Shown here: positions 12,101-23,290 of the stretch, in pieces
Position numbering within the stretch: the stretch's first letter is position 1
How the letters are laid out: every line of letters begins with the position of its first letter
Origin: Anisodus tanguticus
Lineage: Eukaryota > Streptophyta > Magnoliopsida > Solanales > Solanaceae
Direction: 5' to 3'
NCBI GenBank assembly: GCA_034509755.1
Contig: CM067559.1
Span: 20,504,501-20,568,500, forward strand
DNA: 64,000 nucleotides
Translations under genes and position numbers: made by a program
Notes under the pieces: generated by a model
Told to the model about the DNA's origin: nothing
Databases searched by the model: none
What the model saw: the letters and a program-made list of their open reading frames with translations, nothing else

Positions 12101-13603
12101 TCAGTACAAAGTTAGCACCAAAACACGAAAAATACATAAAATAAATCGAGAGGAATGTATTTTACTGACCTTCTCCGGGCAGCGAACCGAGGCGTATTTC
12201 GAATCGTCGACCCGCTCGTAGAAGTTTGTTTCTACGATTGAAAAAGAACAAAATTTTTGTGGCTTTGCCGAGCTAGAACCGAGAGTAAAAGGGGAGGACT
12301 TTTCAAAATTGAAACATGCTCAAGAAAGGATCTTGGCTCTGAAAAAGAAACTATTTTGCGAAACAACAAGAAAGGTCGACTCTTAGTTAACGGCGTAAAA
12401 AAAACAGAGGGCTTTTTGTTCTCTCTAAATCTGAATCCTTTTTCTCTTCTCTTTTTCTCTTCCTTCTCTCCTTCTAACAACCCACAAAAGGTTCTATTTA
12501 TAGCCCCAATCGAGACCCTAATGGCTGAGGTTTGAATTTTGAATTCAAAACAAAGATTGAAAAATGTGACGGTTTTCTTTTCATTTCGAAAACCGAGATG
12601 ATAAAGAAGGGGTACGGGTTCATGCTCTTACCCACCGAGTTCTTAAAGGTGTTCTAGAGGTCCACTGTAGTATGCATGTTTTGCAGGTCGATGTGACTCA
12701 GATGAGAGATTCATAGCTCTATGGGTTTTGTGAAAAATGGGAAAAAGGGGACTGTGCGATGTGAGGGCTCGACGGTCGAGGGGACATGGTGGCAATGGTG
12801 TGGTGAGGGTGTTTGTCCGGCGGTTAAAGGGAGGCGACTGTGTGAAGGGTTGCTGGTTTTTGGAAGGGTCGTCTGGCTTTTGGTACTAGGTTTGGGGATG
12901 ATTTCTTGAGGCATGGGTTGGTGAGGTGATGGGGTAGGTTGGTGGTGTCAGGTGGCGGTGTCGATGACTGGTAGTGTCAGGCGTAGGGTGCGGCGACGTA
13001 CGGGTAGGGGTGTTGGGGTGTGCGGCCGAATGAGAGGGGCATGGTGTTAGATTTGAGGGTAAAGGGAAATAAAAGGGAATGGGTTTGGGTATTGGGCCGA
13101 TTAGGGTTGGGGTTTGGTGGGTTTGGTTTGTTCGATTGGGCTTCGGAAATGGGGGGTTCGTTTGGGCTGTGATTTTGTGGTGGGTTGATATTGTTTTGGG
13201 TGAGGGGAAATAAAATGGGGAGTTGGTTAAAAATAAAAGAAGGGGTTTATTATTAAAAAGATGTTTTGCAAAAGATGTAAATTATTTAAAATAACATCAC
13301 GATGTAATAATAATAAAAACGTAATATTTGCAAAATGCTTAATGCTTAATAAAAATGGAAATGCGATGCAATTTTGTGAAAATAAAATAACATAGAATAT
13401 TAGGGTAAAACTATGCTTGTGATATTAAAAGGCGAATGATAGTAAAAATACGAATAATAATAATGATAATGATATTAAGAATAATAATAATATATATGTA
13501 TATATATGCCTATATGTATATATATTAAAATTGTTTTGAGGTGTCAAAAATATTTAAAATTGCAAATAAATCGGAAAAGATGGGACAAAATTGGGTGTCA
13601 ACA
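9179..13603 (-). repeat. 5' LTR of the Tat/Ogre-like element (4425 bp)
   Basis: Direct repeat of 1165-5576 along its whole length, with the terminal GTGTCAACA intact on the plus strand. It holds the same TATA-like box (12494-12503, minus strand), AT microsatellite (about 13484-13533) and strand-biased G-rich block. One small duplication (AATGCTTAATGCTTAAT near 13337) is absent from the other copy. Confidence 0.9.
12494..12503 (-). promoter_or_regulatory. TATA-like box in the 5' LTR
   Basis: Minus strand CTATAAATAG, 1.10 kb from the LTR start at 13603. It is the same position and sequence as in the 3' LTR. As the 5' LTR, this copy would be the one driving element transcription. Confidence 0.5.
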
Positions 13604-13608
13604 CCTTG

Positions 13609-15208
13609 CACAATATTTTTTGTCCTAAGCGTTATTTTAATCTAACATCTTTGGTCCAACCATCACCACTTCCAAAAAATCTCAAAGCGGCCCTAGTAGA
13701 CTCGAATTGAAAAGCTGCCATGTTAAACGAAATTGATTCTCTTATTACAAATAAAATGTGGGAGCTAGTGCCCCGCCCATCTAATGTGAACATAATACGG
13801 TCTATATGGTTTTTCTATCATAAAAAGAATTTTGATAGCTCTTTTGTGAGACACAAAGCTCGTCTTGTTGGTGATGACAGGTCTCAGCAGGTTGGCATGG
13901 ATTGCTGTGAAACATTCAGTCTGGTAATTAAGCCAACAACTATCAGGATTGTTCTTAGTCTGAATCTGTCCAAATCATGTCCATTCATCAGTTGGACGTC
14001 AAGAATGCCTTTTTACATGGTCATCTACAGGAAATAATTTACATGCACCAACCTTTGGGTTTCCGAGATCCTACTCATCCGGATTATGTTTGCTTGTTGA
14101 AAAATCATTATATGGTTTGAAACAGGCCCCCAAGGCGTGGTATAACAGGTTTGCAGGGTTGGAATCCACACTTAGGTTCTCACACATCAAGTCTGATAAG
14201 TTTTTGTTCATTTACAAGAAGGGAAATGACATGGCATATATTCTTCTCTAGTGGATGACATCATTCTCACAGCATCATCTGAGTCACTTCACTAGTCTAT
14301 TATGTCCTTCCTTGCCTTGAAATTTGCTATGAAGAATTTGGGCATTTTAAACTATTTTTTGGGCATTGCTATAACTCAATATGCAGGTGGTCTGTTTCTC
14401 TATCAAAAGAAATACGCTGAGAAAATCATTTACAAAGACGGTATGTCCTCGTGCAAACCGTCACATACGCCGGTTGATACAAAGGCAAAATTGAGCAACT
14501 CTATAGGTACTCCATATAGTATCCCAACACATTACCGCAACTTAGTAGGGGCATTGCAGTATCTCACCTTCACGAGACCCGATATCTCCTATGCAGTTCA
14601 ACAGGTTTGTTTACATATACATGATCGGAAGGAAGAACATATGGGGGATCTTAAATGAATTCTGTCGTATGTTAAGGGTACTCTTGATTTTAGGTTGCAT
14701 CTGTATAAGTCCACCATTTCTGGCCTCACATCTTATATAGATGCTGATTGAGGTGGCGTTCCGAACACATGACGTTCCATCTCTGGTTATTATGTATTTC
14801 TAGGAGACAAACTCATTTCATGGTCGTCGAAACGCCAACCGACACTATCTCGGTCAAGTGCTAAAATAGAATATCGATGGGTAGCTAATGTGGTCTTGAA
14901 TCGTGTTGGCTCCGTAATCTTTGTTAGAACTTCATTGTCCAATCGAAAAAGCAACTGTGGTTTATTGTGATAATGTGAGTGCGGTATATTTATCAGGTAA
15001 CGTTGTCCAGCATCAATGCACAAAACACATAGAAATGGGTATCTTGTTTGTCCATGAAAAGGTTGCACGTGGACAAGTCCGTGTTCTCCATGTACCGTCC
15101 CGTTATCAGATTGCAGATATTTTCACCAAAGGTCTTCCGCGCGTACTGTTTGATGATTTCAGGGATTGTCTCAGCATACGAGAACCTCCAGCTAAGACTG
15201 TGGGGGAC
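13609..15208 (+). pseudogene. Ty1-copia reverse transcriptase/RNase H relic (copia-1, right piece)
   Basis: Continues the polyprotein broken at 1164. It begins in the N-terminal RT region (LNEIDSLITNKMWELVPRP, then RHKARLVGDD). A decayed DVKNAFLHG-like block follows at about 13990-14030, and the YVDD region is damaged near 14250. Then come the RT thumb (LALKFAMKNLGILNYFLGIA), a connection segment (FTRPDISYAVQQV) and RNase H (CDNVSAVYLSG, then HVPSRYQIADIFTKGLP). At least four frame changes and an in-frame stop (for example after HMGDLK near 14656) make it dead. The protein tail ends at about 15212. Its sequence is close to the copia at 16.3-20.9 kb, which lies in the opposite orientation. Confidence 0.92.
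15194..15208 (+). other. Polypurine tract of copia-1
   Basis: AAGACTGTGGGGGAC directly before the presumed 3' LTR start at 15209, as expected for copia elements. Confidence 0.6.
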
Positions 15209-15450
15209 TATTAAGATAATTATATTATAATTCATAATTATCTCCATCATATCACTGTAATTAAATCAATTATCATATAATTAGGATGATTAGATCAATT
15301 ATCATATAATTAGGATGATTATCATATCCTTATGATAGCTAGATTGATTTTGTATAGTTGTATATATATTGTATGCTTGGTATAAAATAAAGGCATGGAA
15401 TTAATGTCCTTCAAACACATCTTTAATTTAAGAATACAAGATTCAAAAGT
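15209..15450 (+). repeat. Probable 3' LTR of copia-1 (right end uncertain)
   Basis: Follows the purine tract. The start reads TATTAAGATAATT, where TGTTAAG would be canonical. A 29-bp perfect-looking tandem duplication lies at 15263-15291 and 15292-15320. A polyadenylation-like AATAAAGG lies at about 15387. There is no second LTR in the window to fix the right end, so 15450 is a guess. Confidence 0.5.
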
Positions 15451-16313
15451 CTTCTCAACTTTCTTAAATTTTGTGCTAAATCAAAACCAGACAACCTTTT
15501 TGAAACAGAGGAAACATTATTTTCTTAAAGCGCGTGTAAATAGCAAAGTGAACATTCTTTTTGATCCGTAAAAAATATTGTCTAGTTCTCTTTTTTTCTT
15601 TCTTTTTTTAGTTTGGGGGGGGGGGGGGGGAGGTTCAATAGTCTAGTGCTCTTAAATAACCGTATGTGCACCTACAATGTTCATGTGAGAAAAAAGATAA
15701 AGAGTTACACAGAATTTCTTGGTTGTGAAGGAATCAAATTTCTCTGACAAATGTACTAAAAATGAAATTGTAAACAATAAAGAGAAAAAATACTTATGAT
15801 TTTGAGTTTACTCTAACAATTTTAAAATTGCATGTTTTGACACGAGTGCAATTAAGTAATAAGTAACACTTTTGGAGATTCCCAAAATAGATATATAGTA
15901 GTTCATTTACAAATCCTCATGTAAGGACAATCTCACGTTCTCAGTTATTCCCGCGTGATTTGTGTGACTTGTTGTCTATTGAATTTGTAGTTGCATTGCT
16001 AATTGTGTTTGCGTTTCTTCCCTCGATATCTTTATTTCATTCGATGCTTTGGGTCACGCTCGTCAAATCTTGTGACACATACCAAAGACAATATGTTAGA
16101 ATTCTTTTAATGAATAAGTCGACGCCCACTATAGATTTTAAGCCTTCCATGTAGTATGATCACTAAAAAATAGCCAGCAATAGAAAGAACACGGAAAATG
16201 TCTTTAGGAATCATAGAACTCAAGATGAAAATGTAATACTTCATAATGAAATGAAAGTCTTCCAAAATAATAAGTATAGAGGTGGACACTACCAAAAACA
16301 TGTTTGAACATTT
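15451..16313. other. AT-rich spacer with no recognised gene
   Basis: No coding similarity on either strand. It contains a run of 16 G (15615-15630) directly after a pyrimidine tract (15588-15608). Otherwise I see nothing. Confidence 0.6.
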
Positions 16314-16318
16314 CCTCA

Positions 16319-16726
16319 GGAAAGAAATAATCCCCTTGATTATTTTCATTGATTGAATAGATATATATACAAGTTACAAACCTTCTTCTACCATAATTCT
16401 AACTATACAATATGGTAAGTGTATATCCTAATTATGGTAAGTGTATATCCTAATCTAGGTAACAAATATACTACAATATACACACAATATACTTTCCTTA
16501 ATATACAAGATTTGTCCATCGATTTTCTCGCCCTAACTCCCGTGATGGGCCGGGTGGATGTGCCGTCGCTTGCCGCTTATGCTACGCCGAGAGGCCCAAC
16601 AGAGCCGGGCCGTTGCCGCACCGCTTCGCACTTTCGCTTAGCCCATCGCTTCGGTCCATTGATATATATGTGATATACACCGCTTGTATATTCGGTGTAT
16701 ATCACATGTATATTGCTCGTTTAACA
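16319..16726 (-). repeat. 3' LTR of copia-2
   Basis: Starts TGTTAAACGAGC on the minus strand at 16726, just after the purine tract. It carries a terminal hairpin (16662-16713), a GC-rich block (16530-16655) unlike its surroundings, and a 22-bp perfect tandem duplication at 16411-16432/16433-16454. It ends in an AT-rich, poly(A)-signal-like stretch (AATCAATGAAAATAATC). The left boundary is inferred from the CCTCA pentamer. Confidence 0.65.
16662..16713 (-). other. Terminal hairpin in the copia-2 3' LTR
   Basis: Arms 16662-16682 and 16693-16713 pair over 21 positions with one mismatch around a 10-base loop. The 5' LTR copy (20844-20894) has the same hairpin with one base pair changed on both arms. 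Confidence 0.8.
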
Positions 16727-16740
16727 CACCCCCGCAGTCA
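16727..16740 (-). other. Polypurine tract of copia-2
   Basis: Minus strand TGACTGCGGGGGTG, ending at the LTR start. Confidence 0.7.
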
Positions 16741-16780
16741 TAGTGGGCGGTTTTCGAATCGAGATCTGTCTCTAAAATCT

Positions 16781-17100
16781 TCAAAGAGAACATTTGGTAG
16801 ACCCTTTGTAAAGATGTCTCGCAATTTGATAACGAGACGGGACATGACATACTCGAACTTGACCCTTTGCAACCTTTTCACGGACAAAGTGAATGTCCAT
16901 TTCTATATGCTTGGTGCGTTGGTGTTGAACGGGGTTACCTGAAAGGTAGATGGTACTAATGTTATCGCAATATACCAAGGTTGCCTTCTGAATGGGACAA
17001 TGAAGCTCCAAAAGCAAATTACGTAGCCAACATGATTCGGAGACCACATTCGCTACCCTCGATATTTCGCCTCGGCACTTGAGCGTGATAGAGTTGCCGA
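16781..17100 (-). pseudogene. Frameshifted RNase H tail of copia-2
   Basis: Continues RNase H after the main frame is lost. It reads NVVSESCWLRNLLLELHC, YCDNISTIYLSG and HVPSRYQIA, which align with the same region of copia-1. The last part (RHLYKG, where ADIFTKG is expected) shows a further small deletion. The main frame is left near 17115, where the VSWSAKRQ-type motif is garbled. RNase H is therefore not made intact. Confidence 0.85.
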
Positions 17101-19628
17101 CGTTTTGCCGACCGGGAGACCAAGTTGTTGCCAAGGAACATACAAGAGCCAGAAGTCGACCGTCTGGTGTCGGGACAACCACCCCAATCAGCATCCGTGT
17201 AGGAAACAAGTGTGGATGTAGATGACGGATACAAGTGCAACCCATAGTCTAGTGTTCCCTGAATATACCGAATGATGCATTTGATTGCATTCATGTGCTC
17301 AAATCTAGGATCATGCATGAATAAACACACCTGCTGAATCGCATATGTAATATCCGGTCTGGTAAAGGTAAGATACCGGAGGGCCCCTGCAAGACTGCGA
17401 TAGCGGGTTGGGTCCTCGTATGGTGCACCTGCTGCGGCACTTAGCTTTGGGTTTGCATCAACTGGCGTGGAAGTGGACTTACAGGATGACATCGCAGCCC
17501 TCTCGATGATCTCAGCAGCATACTTCCGTTGAGACAGAAACAACCCACCTGAATGACGCTTGACGGCAATCCCCAAAAAATAACTCAAAGGCCCTAAGTC
17601 TTTCATAGCAAACTCAGAACTGAGCATGGTCATGATATACTGGCGCAAGGCATCGGAAGAGGAAGTCAAAATGATATCATCCACATACAATAGAATATAG
17701 GCCAATGACGAACCACAGCGGTAGATGAACAAGGAATTAACTGACTTGCTGTGAGTGAACCCAATAGTAGAAACAAAGTCAGCAAATCGTGTATACCAGG
17801 CCCGTGGGGACTGCTTAAGCCCATATAATGATTTCTTCAACAAACAGATATGATGAGGGCGGTTGAGATCCTTGAAACCCAACGGCTGATGTATATAGAC
17901 TGTTTCCTTGAGATCACCATGTAGAAAAGCATTCTTGACATCCAGGAAGAATTGAGGAAATTTTGTAAAAATACCCCGCTGACTACGAGTGACCGGTCTA
18001 TGACTCGAGGAAGAATTGAGGGAATTTTGGGAATTTTCTGGGCTCGTGACGGACTGGCCAGCAGGCAGTGGGCCTGCTGGACCAAATCGGTAAAGACCGG
18101 ACTCGTCTGTTGGACCGGCCCAGAATTGGGTGGACCGGCCCAATTGTTGGCCCCTGTTCCGGTGGATGGCAATCTTTGGGCGTGGCGGTATTGTGGGTCC
18201 AGCGGGCAGTGGGCCCGCTGGAGAATTTTGGGTACGGAAGATGTCTGAAAAATTCTGAATAATATACGGGGATATTTGGTCATCCAAAAAATTATACGAC
18301 TTAGGTTCGGGAGTATGAACTTTCGTAAATGGGAATTGAGTTTCATCAAAAATGACATGGCGATTGATTATGATTTTCTTGGAGGATAAATCAAAACACT
18401 TATAACCACGATGATTCGACGGATAACCCAAAAACACACACGGGGTAGATCGAGCCTGAAGTTTGTTAATTGTGGTGGATGGGAATAACGGATAACACAA
18501 GCACCCAAAAATCCGAAGATGAGAATAAGAAGGGTTTTTATTATATAGGATTTTGAGGGGGGGAGAATATGTCAGACCTTTAGAAGGAATTATGTTAAGA
18601 AGATATGTGACCATTTGTAGAGCATGATGCCAAAAATATGGAGGTATGGAGGCATGAATTAGGAGAGTTCGGACAATGTTATTGATGGAACGAATTTTGC
18701 GTTCGGCCTTCCCATTTTGTGAAGATGTATGAGGACATGAAAACCGAAAATTGATCCCATTTTTAGCACAGAATTCCCGGAACTCCCTATTATCATACTC
18801 TTTCCCATTATCACATTGAATATTTTTTATTTCTCTTTCGAATTGAGTACGAATGAACGCTCTAAATTGGATGAAGACGGAAAACACTTGTGATTTATTC
18901 GCAATTGGAAACGTCCACAAAAATCTAGAATAATCATCTAAAAAGAGAACATAATATCGATGACCCAATGAACTGAGAACATGAGACGTCCATAAGTCGC
19001 TATGAATAATCTCAAATGGTATTGAAGTATGAGAATTGGAGTCTACAAATGGCAACTTAACAATTTTCCCTAATGAACAAGACTGACAAAGTGGAGTACG
19101 ACTCGTACCCTTACAGGAAATAAAGTTATTTTTATCTAAAGCGATAAAATAGAAGATCCGGATGACCCGGACGAGCATGCCACAAGGAAGGAGAGATGGC
19201 CGCAAAGGGGCTGACGGCAAGGTTTGACTCGATGGACTGAAACCAGGCATGATAGGATACAGATCCCCCCTACTATCACACCTCATGAGATGACTCCCCG
19301 TCTTAAAATCCTTCACAGAAAAACCAAAAGGATCAAATTCAACGGAAACGGAATTGTCAGTAGTGAACTTTCGGACAGACACTAAATTTTTAATCAATTT
19401 AGGAGCATGTAAAGTATTTTTCAAGAGAAGGGGTGGATTGGGGGGAGAAAACATTTTCTGACCATAACCCTGAATTGGAATAGAGTTGCCATTGCCAACA
19501 ATTATACCCCGAGGGGTGCTCAAATTGGAATAAGAGGAGAGAGTACCTGATTCGGAAGTCATGTGAGTAGTTGCCCCGGTGTCCATGTACCAATTTGGGT
19601 CCGGTTGAGTCAATCCCAACGTGTGCAT
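17019..19628 (-). pseudogene. pol: Copia-2 pol: protease, integrase, partial reverse transcriptase (869 codons open)
   Basis: Open frame in copia domain order. Protease: WYMDTGATTHM, catalytic D16. Integrase zinc finger: Cys half CQSC at 181-184, while the His half (about 149-166) is garbled by two compensating frameshifts. Integrase core: D211 (HSDLW), D273 (CDNGKE) and E309 (NGKAERK), with 35 residues between the last two as in DD35E. C-terminal motif: FLGYPSNHRGYKC near 403. RT: LDVKNAFLHGDL at 562 and LYVDDIILT at 647. RNase H starts with YTDADWGG at 810. The N-terminal RT block, normally ~120 residues between TRSQRGIF (about 547) and LDVKNAF, is missing in frame, so RT cannot be active. 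The start shown is the first Met of the frame; normally it would be read on from gag. The frame ends in frameshifted RNase H. Confidence 0.9.
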
Positions 19629-20695
19629 CGCGGCCTCAATATCAGTCTGAGTGGGGCCTGCTACATGATGGGCTTGCGGTGGTCGGGGCCCAAGAACTCC
19701 TGTCCGTGGTGCAACTGGGCCGTAGCTGCTATTACTACCGCTGCTGAGCCACTGGCCAGTGGGCCGCCACTGCTGGGTATTGGGCCTGGACTGTTGGCCG
19801 CCCCACCGGCCGCCGGAAGCTGGCTGCTTTGGATGGTATGGGTTCCACTGTCATGGGCCCCACTGCTGGGCCCATGGCGGTGGTGGGCCACTGTACCCTG
19901 GATGGGACCCACCGCCTACTTGTTGACCATCGGAACCGCCACCAGAACCGCCGCGTTTGCCCCCACGGTTTTTGTTATTATTTTTGCGATTATTCTTGCC
20001 GCCACCATTATTATGTTTTTTGCCCGAATTATTAAAAACCCGAAGAACTAGGAGAGGACGCCACCATGACAACTGGGCTTGCTCCGGTAGCCGCCTTTTT
20101 AGCCAAATCGGCTTCTTCCAACGTCAGCATGGAGCGGGCTTGATGGAAGTCGGGAAGAGGGTTGCTTTGGCGAAGGAGAGTTCCAACACCATTATAGGCC
20201 TCCGAAAGACCGGCAACTAACTGTACGATTATTTGTTACTGGTGCGCCAATATTACGGAGTTGATCCGCCAACTCCTTTAATTTCTTGCAATTTGCAGAA
20301 ACGTTCGGAAATTCGTCCATTCGAACGAGAGAGAATTCCTGCTCGAGTGTGACGACATGGGAATGTTGGTTGTCTTGGAATATGTCACGCAATCTATTCC
20401 ATGCAGCCATAGCCGTGGTATCTGGCTCAATAATCGTCTGAAGAAGGTCCACTGAAATAGTGGCGTATATCCACCGAAAAATGGTAGCATCAAGTGTAAT
20501 CCATAACTCAGGATCCTCCGCAGGAAAGGGTCTAGCGGGAGGAATGATGTGATCAAGAACTTGATAAGATATAGCATGAATTTTAAACAACTCCGCCCAC
20601 GTTGCATATTGGACGTTTTCCATCTCAAGGACAATAGGGACACTAAGCTTGATATTGGAAACCGTGAGGGCAGGGTGAAAATTATTCTTAGACAT
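19629..20695 (-). pseudogene. gag: Copia-2 gag
   Basis: Starts at ATG 20693-20695 (MSKNNFHPALTVSNIKL), the usual form of a plant copia gag. The capsid-like domain runs about 150 residues (YATWAELFKIHAISYQVLDH, then AAWNRLRDIFQDN). A frameshift near 20215 breaks it, and the following frame reads LSEAYNGVGTLLRQSNPLPDF. The C-terminal part (20040-19640) is Gly/Asn/Arg/Gln-rich (KNNRKNNNKNRGGKRGG) with no CCHC zinc knuckle visible. RNA binding may rest on this basic tail. It leads directly into the protease through LTQPDPNWYMDTGA, so gag and pol were probably one polyprotein. Confidence 0.85.
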
Positions 20696-20841
20696 ATTGA
20701 AAGAACAAAGAAGGAGGGGAAATTTAAGAGAGGTTTTTGAGAGCGGAAGATGAAATTTTGGAGAGAAAACCCGAGGGGGGGTTTCTCGGCCACAAGGAAG
20801 ACAAAAGTTGAGAGAAAAACTTTTGTTTAGACCTAGTATTT
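20696..20841 (-). other. Leader of copia-2
   Basis: Between the truncated 5' LTR and the gag start. It is pyrimidine-rich on the minus strand (CTCGGGTTTTCTCTCC), as in transcribed leaders. The primer site that should open it is gone. Confidence 0.5.
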
Positions 20842-20908
20842 TGATATATATGTGATATACACTGCTGTATATTCAGTGTATATCACATGTATATTGCTCT
20901 GTTTAACA
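20842..20908 (-). repeat. Truncated 5' LTR of copia-2
   Basis: Matches the first ~67 bases of the 3' LTR (minus strand, from 20908), including the terminal hairpin 20844-20894. Homology stops abruptly at the hairpin base, where leader sequence begins. A deletion has removed the rest of the LTR. Confidence 0.75.
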
Positions 20909-20913
20909 CCTCA

Positions 20914-21276
20914 AATGAATGTGAAGGTTCTATTTACGTGCATGTGTGAGTGGTTGTGTGACGTATGAGTGCAAGATCAGATAGAAAAAGATATCAGTAA
21001 GAACACTATCATTTCCTTGGAGATTGTATTGCACATTGCAACTCTTTTTCTTGTAGCTAACTTTCTTTTAGCAGACATTTTCTGAAATACGTAATACGCA
21101 CGACTTAGAAGAATGTCCCGAAGGTATAGCTCAAATTGCACGATCTAGAGTATGAAAGAAGTGAGACAATCCTAGATGTCTTGGTGGTCAACTGTTTACA
21201 TGTGTGGCGCGCACACACACATAAAAGTGACCCCACTGGACACAGTTTCATAAACTCACTAAGACACGTGAACCTA
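20914..21276 (-). other. Probable internal leader of the gypsy LTR element
   Basis: Lies on the interior side of the primer site at 21277-21289 and ends where copia-2 was inserted. No coding similarity was seen. Confidence 0.4.
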
Positions 21277-21289
21277 GGCTCTAATACCA
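21277..21289 (-). other. Primer-binding site (initiator Met-tRNA type, one mismatch)
   Basis: Minus strand TGGTATTAGAGCC, one base from the standard TGGTATCAGAGCC. It lies five bases from the LTR edge at 21295. Confidence 0.75.
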
Positions 21290-21294
21290 AGCTT

Positions 21295-23223
21295 TGTCAT
21301 ACTCCGAACCATGGCCTGTGTGAAACACGACACTCAGTGCCTGAGGACATGTGACCCGAGCGAACTACATGGCTTGTTAAGTCAACATGGGCATCAAAAG
21401 CATGCAATACCAATGATTTAAAACATGTAAAACTTAATACTATAAATATAGTCCGAAATATAATAGCGGAAATTTATGAATAATGCAATAAGTCTGAATA
21501 TCTAACATGGCATACTAGGCTAGTCTATAAAACCTCTGAACGTGAGTCTGACGGCAAAACGCTTTTACAGGGACAAGGCCCTGACATACCTTTACTGTAA
21601 CGCATAGCATGAATATAATTAAACTAACACCCCGAATGAAATGGGGCTCACCAATAGCTGATACGGATGAAATCCTAGCGAACTGATATGTCGTCCTGAA
21701 ACTCTATACCTTCACCATGAAGTGCATGCCCTGGTCAAAAGGGACATAAGTACATTTGAATTGCACTGTATGTAAAGCAACTGAATGAATAAGTAGGCAC
21801 ATGAATGAATATGAACATGAAAAATTGAAACTAAATTTGTAACTTGAGCATGGACATGTATAATATCTGGCGTGTATGTAATAAAACATGGTAAAGTAAT
21901 TTTAATGAGAAAGCTTAAGTATAACCGATATGAAACCACCACGCCGGAACGTGACGTCTGATCTCTTCCCGATCAGCTAAGTCATCTCGTACCTTGTCGG
22001 GTACAAGACATGAACATGACATGAATGGATCCATTAACCATTTGTAGGTAACATGAAGGAATTGCGGATCCTTATCCAATGTTGGCATATATAGTTTTAG
22101 ATATTAAACCTTCTCGGTAATCTATGCAACTCCCAAAACATGAGCATGAATATAAGTGGCTTAACAACCCTTGTATTTCATAGTTATAACTTATAAATGA
22201 AATTTATGAATATAGTATAACACGTGTAGTTGTAATATAACTTGCAAGAGGCTTGAAAACATATAAAGCTCATATAATGGAATGATATTGGTTCATGGCA
22301 TGCATTTAGGAACCCATGTATTTCAATGTATGTGTGTTCTTGGATTCTAGACAGATTCATGATAGTCATAATGAAATATCAAGAATACAATTAACAAATT
22401 TGTAATATAATCATGATATACAATGGTACATGTAATTAGGGTCATCATGAATTAAAATAAAACCCTAAGCCTATGAAAATTCATATTTCATGGATAAACG
22501 TGGCGTGAGAAAAAATAATGATGTTCTCACACGTGGATAGAAGCTCTACACACCTTATTCGCTCCTAATCTTATAATAAAAAACTGAACTTGATGAAGAA
22601 TTTCCAAAAGCCTGAACTTAGTCCCTTGAGATGGGTTTCTTGAAACCTTAGGTTAAGAATCAATGATTTCGCTTAGAACTTGAGTATACTTGATTAGAAT
22701 CGCATGGAAATACATGGAAAAGACTTACCTTGAGCTATGAAGATGATGGGAGGAGGAGAAATTCGTGCTAGGGCTTGGAAAATAAATAGTGAAATAAAAA
22801 GACTGAAAACGCGGATTATATAGGTCCAGCTGTCGGACCACTTTTACAATGGATGGTATGGTTCATATAAATAATTACGATGATAAGTACGAGTCGTATA
22901 ACTTGTAAGGTCCATATAAAAGTGGTATTAACAGTATTGTCAATTTTCAGTGAGCATCAAAATTTGGGGGTCGTTCGATGGTACAAAAGGACGATTCATG
23001 TAAATTCTATGGCCCGTCAAAGCCACCGTATTTCATTAGCTTTCAACTGACTTTGTACAGTGTAACTTCTACGGTATGTACAACTTTTTACGGTCCGTAT
23101 AAGCCCTAGCATAAAACATGAATTATTGAACTGAAACGAATTTTAACTTCACACTCCCCGTCTTGATTTTCTAAACTCTGAATCCTGAACAAGGCTTAGT
23201 TTGAAGGTATACGAGGTGTAACA
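21295..23223 (-). repeat. Gypsy-type LTR (1929 bp), 5' LTR of a lost element
   Basis: On the minus strand it runs from TGTTACACCTCG to GAGTATGACA, bounded by TG...CA, with a primer site just outside its inner end. Family-typical words include a GCTCTAATACCAAGCTTTGTC junction and ACTCAGTGCCTGAGGACATG. The expected interior and 3' LTR are not found. Copia-2 begins 386 bases away, so most of the element has been lost or lies beyond an unrecognised break. Confidence 0.75.
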
Positions 23224-23290
23224 GCACACCTGAAGTAGGTTATAACCGTATAACATCCTAATTAATTGTGTGGCCTATGAACCACATCCC

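Larger units (their letters stand above)
1165..13603 (-). mobile_element. Non-autonomous Tat/Ogre-like Ty3-gypsy element with 4.4-kb LTRs
   Basis: Two direct repeats of about 4.41 kb (1165-5576 and 9179-13603) flank a 3.6-kb interior. On the minus strand each begins TGTTGACACCC and ends GGGCGCGACA. In the 1165-5576 copy the second base of that start is mutated (TA for TG). The flanks 1160-1164 (CCATG) and 13604-13608 (CCTTG) are a 5-bp target duplication with one mismatch. A primer site, a purine tract and a gypsy integrase scrap all place the element on the minus strand. Very long LTRs, a tandem array between pol and the 3' LTR, and this primer motif are traits of the Tat/Ogre lineage (family knowledge). 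Gag, protease, reverse transcriptase and RNase H are absent, so it must have moved in trans or been deleted after insertion. Confidence 0.88.
16319..20908 (-). mobile_element. Ty1-copia element with truncated 5' LTR (copia-2)
   Basis: Minus-strand element. From right to left: the first ~67 bases of a 5' LTR (20842-20908), leader, gag (20695 down), pol (19628-17019 plus a frameshifted tail), a purine tract (16727-16740) and a full 3' LTR (16319-16726). The pentamer CCTCA lies directly outside both ends (16314-16318 and 20909-20913) and may be the target duplication. However, the left LTR end then reads GG on the plus strand instead of the canonical TG, so that boundary is tentative. No primer site is visible: most of the 5' LTR and the primer site were deleted. 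Pol still reads through most of its length, so inactivation is fairly recent. Confidence 0.85.

Noticed and set aside
17952..20220. Plus-strand frames up to 162 codons
   Set aside because: Mirror images of copia-2 gag and pol in Gly/Pro-rich regions, which stay open by composition.
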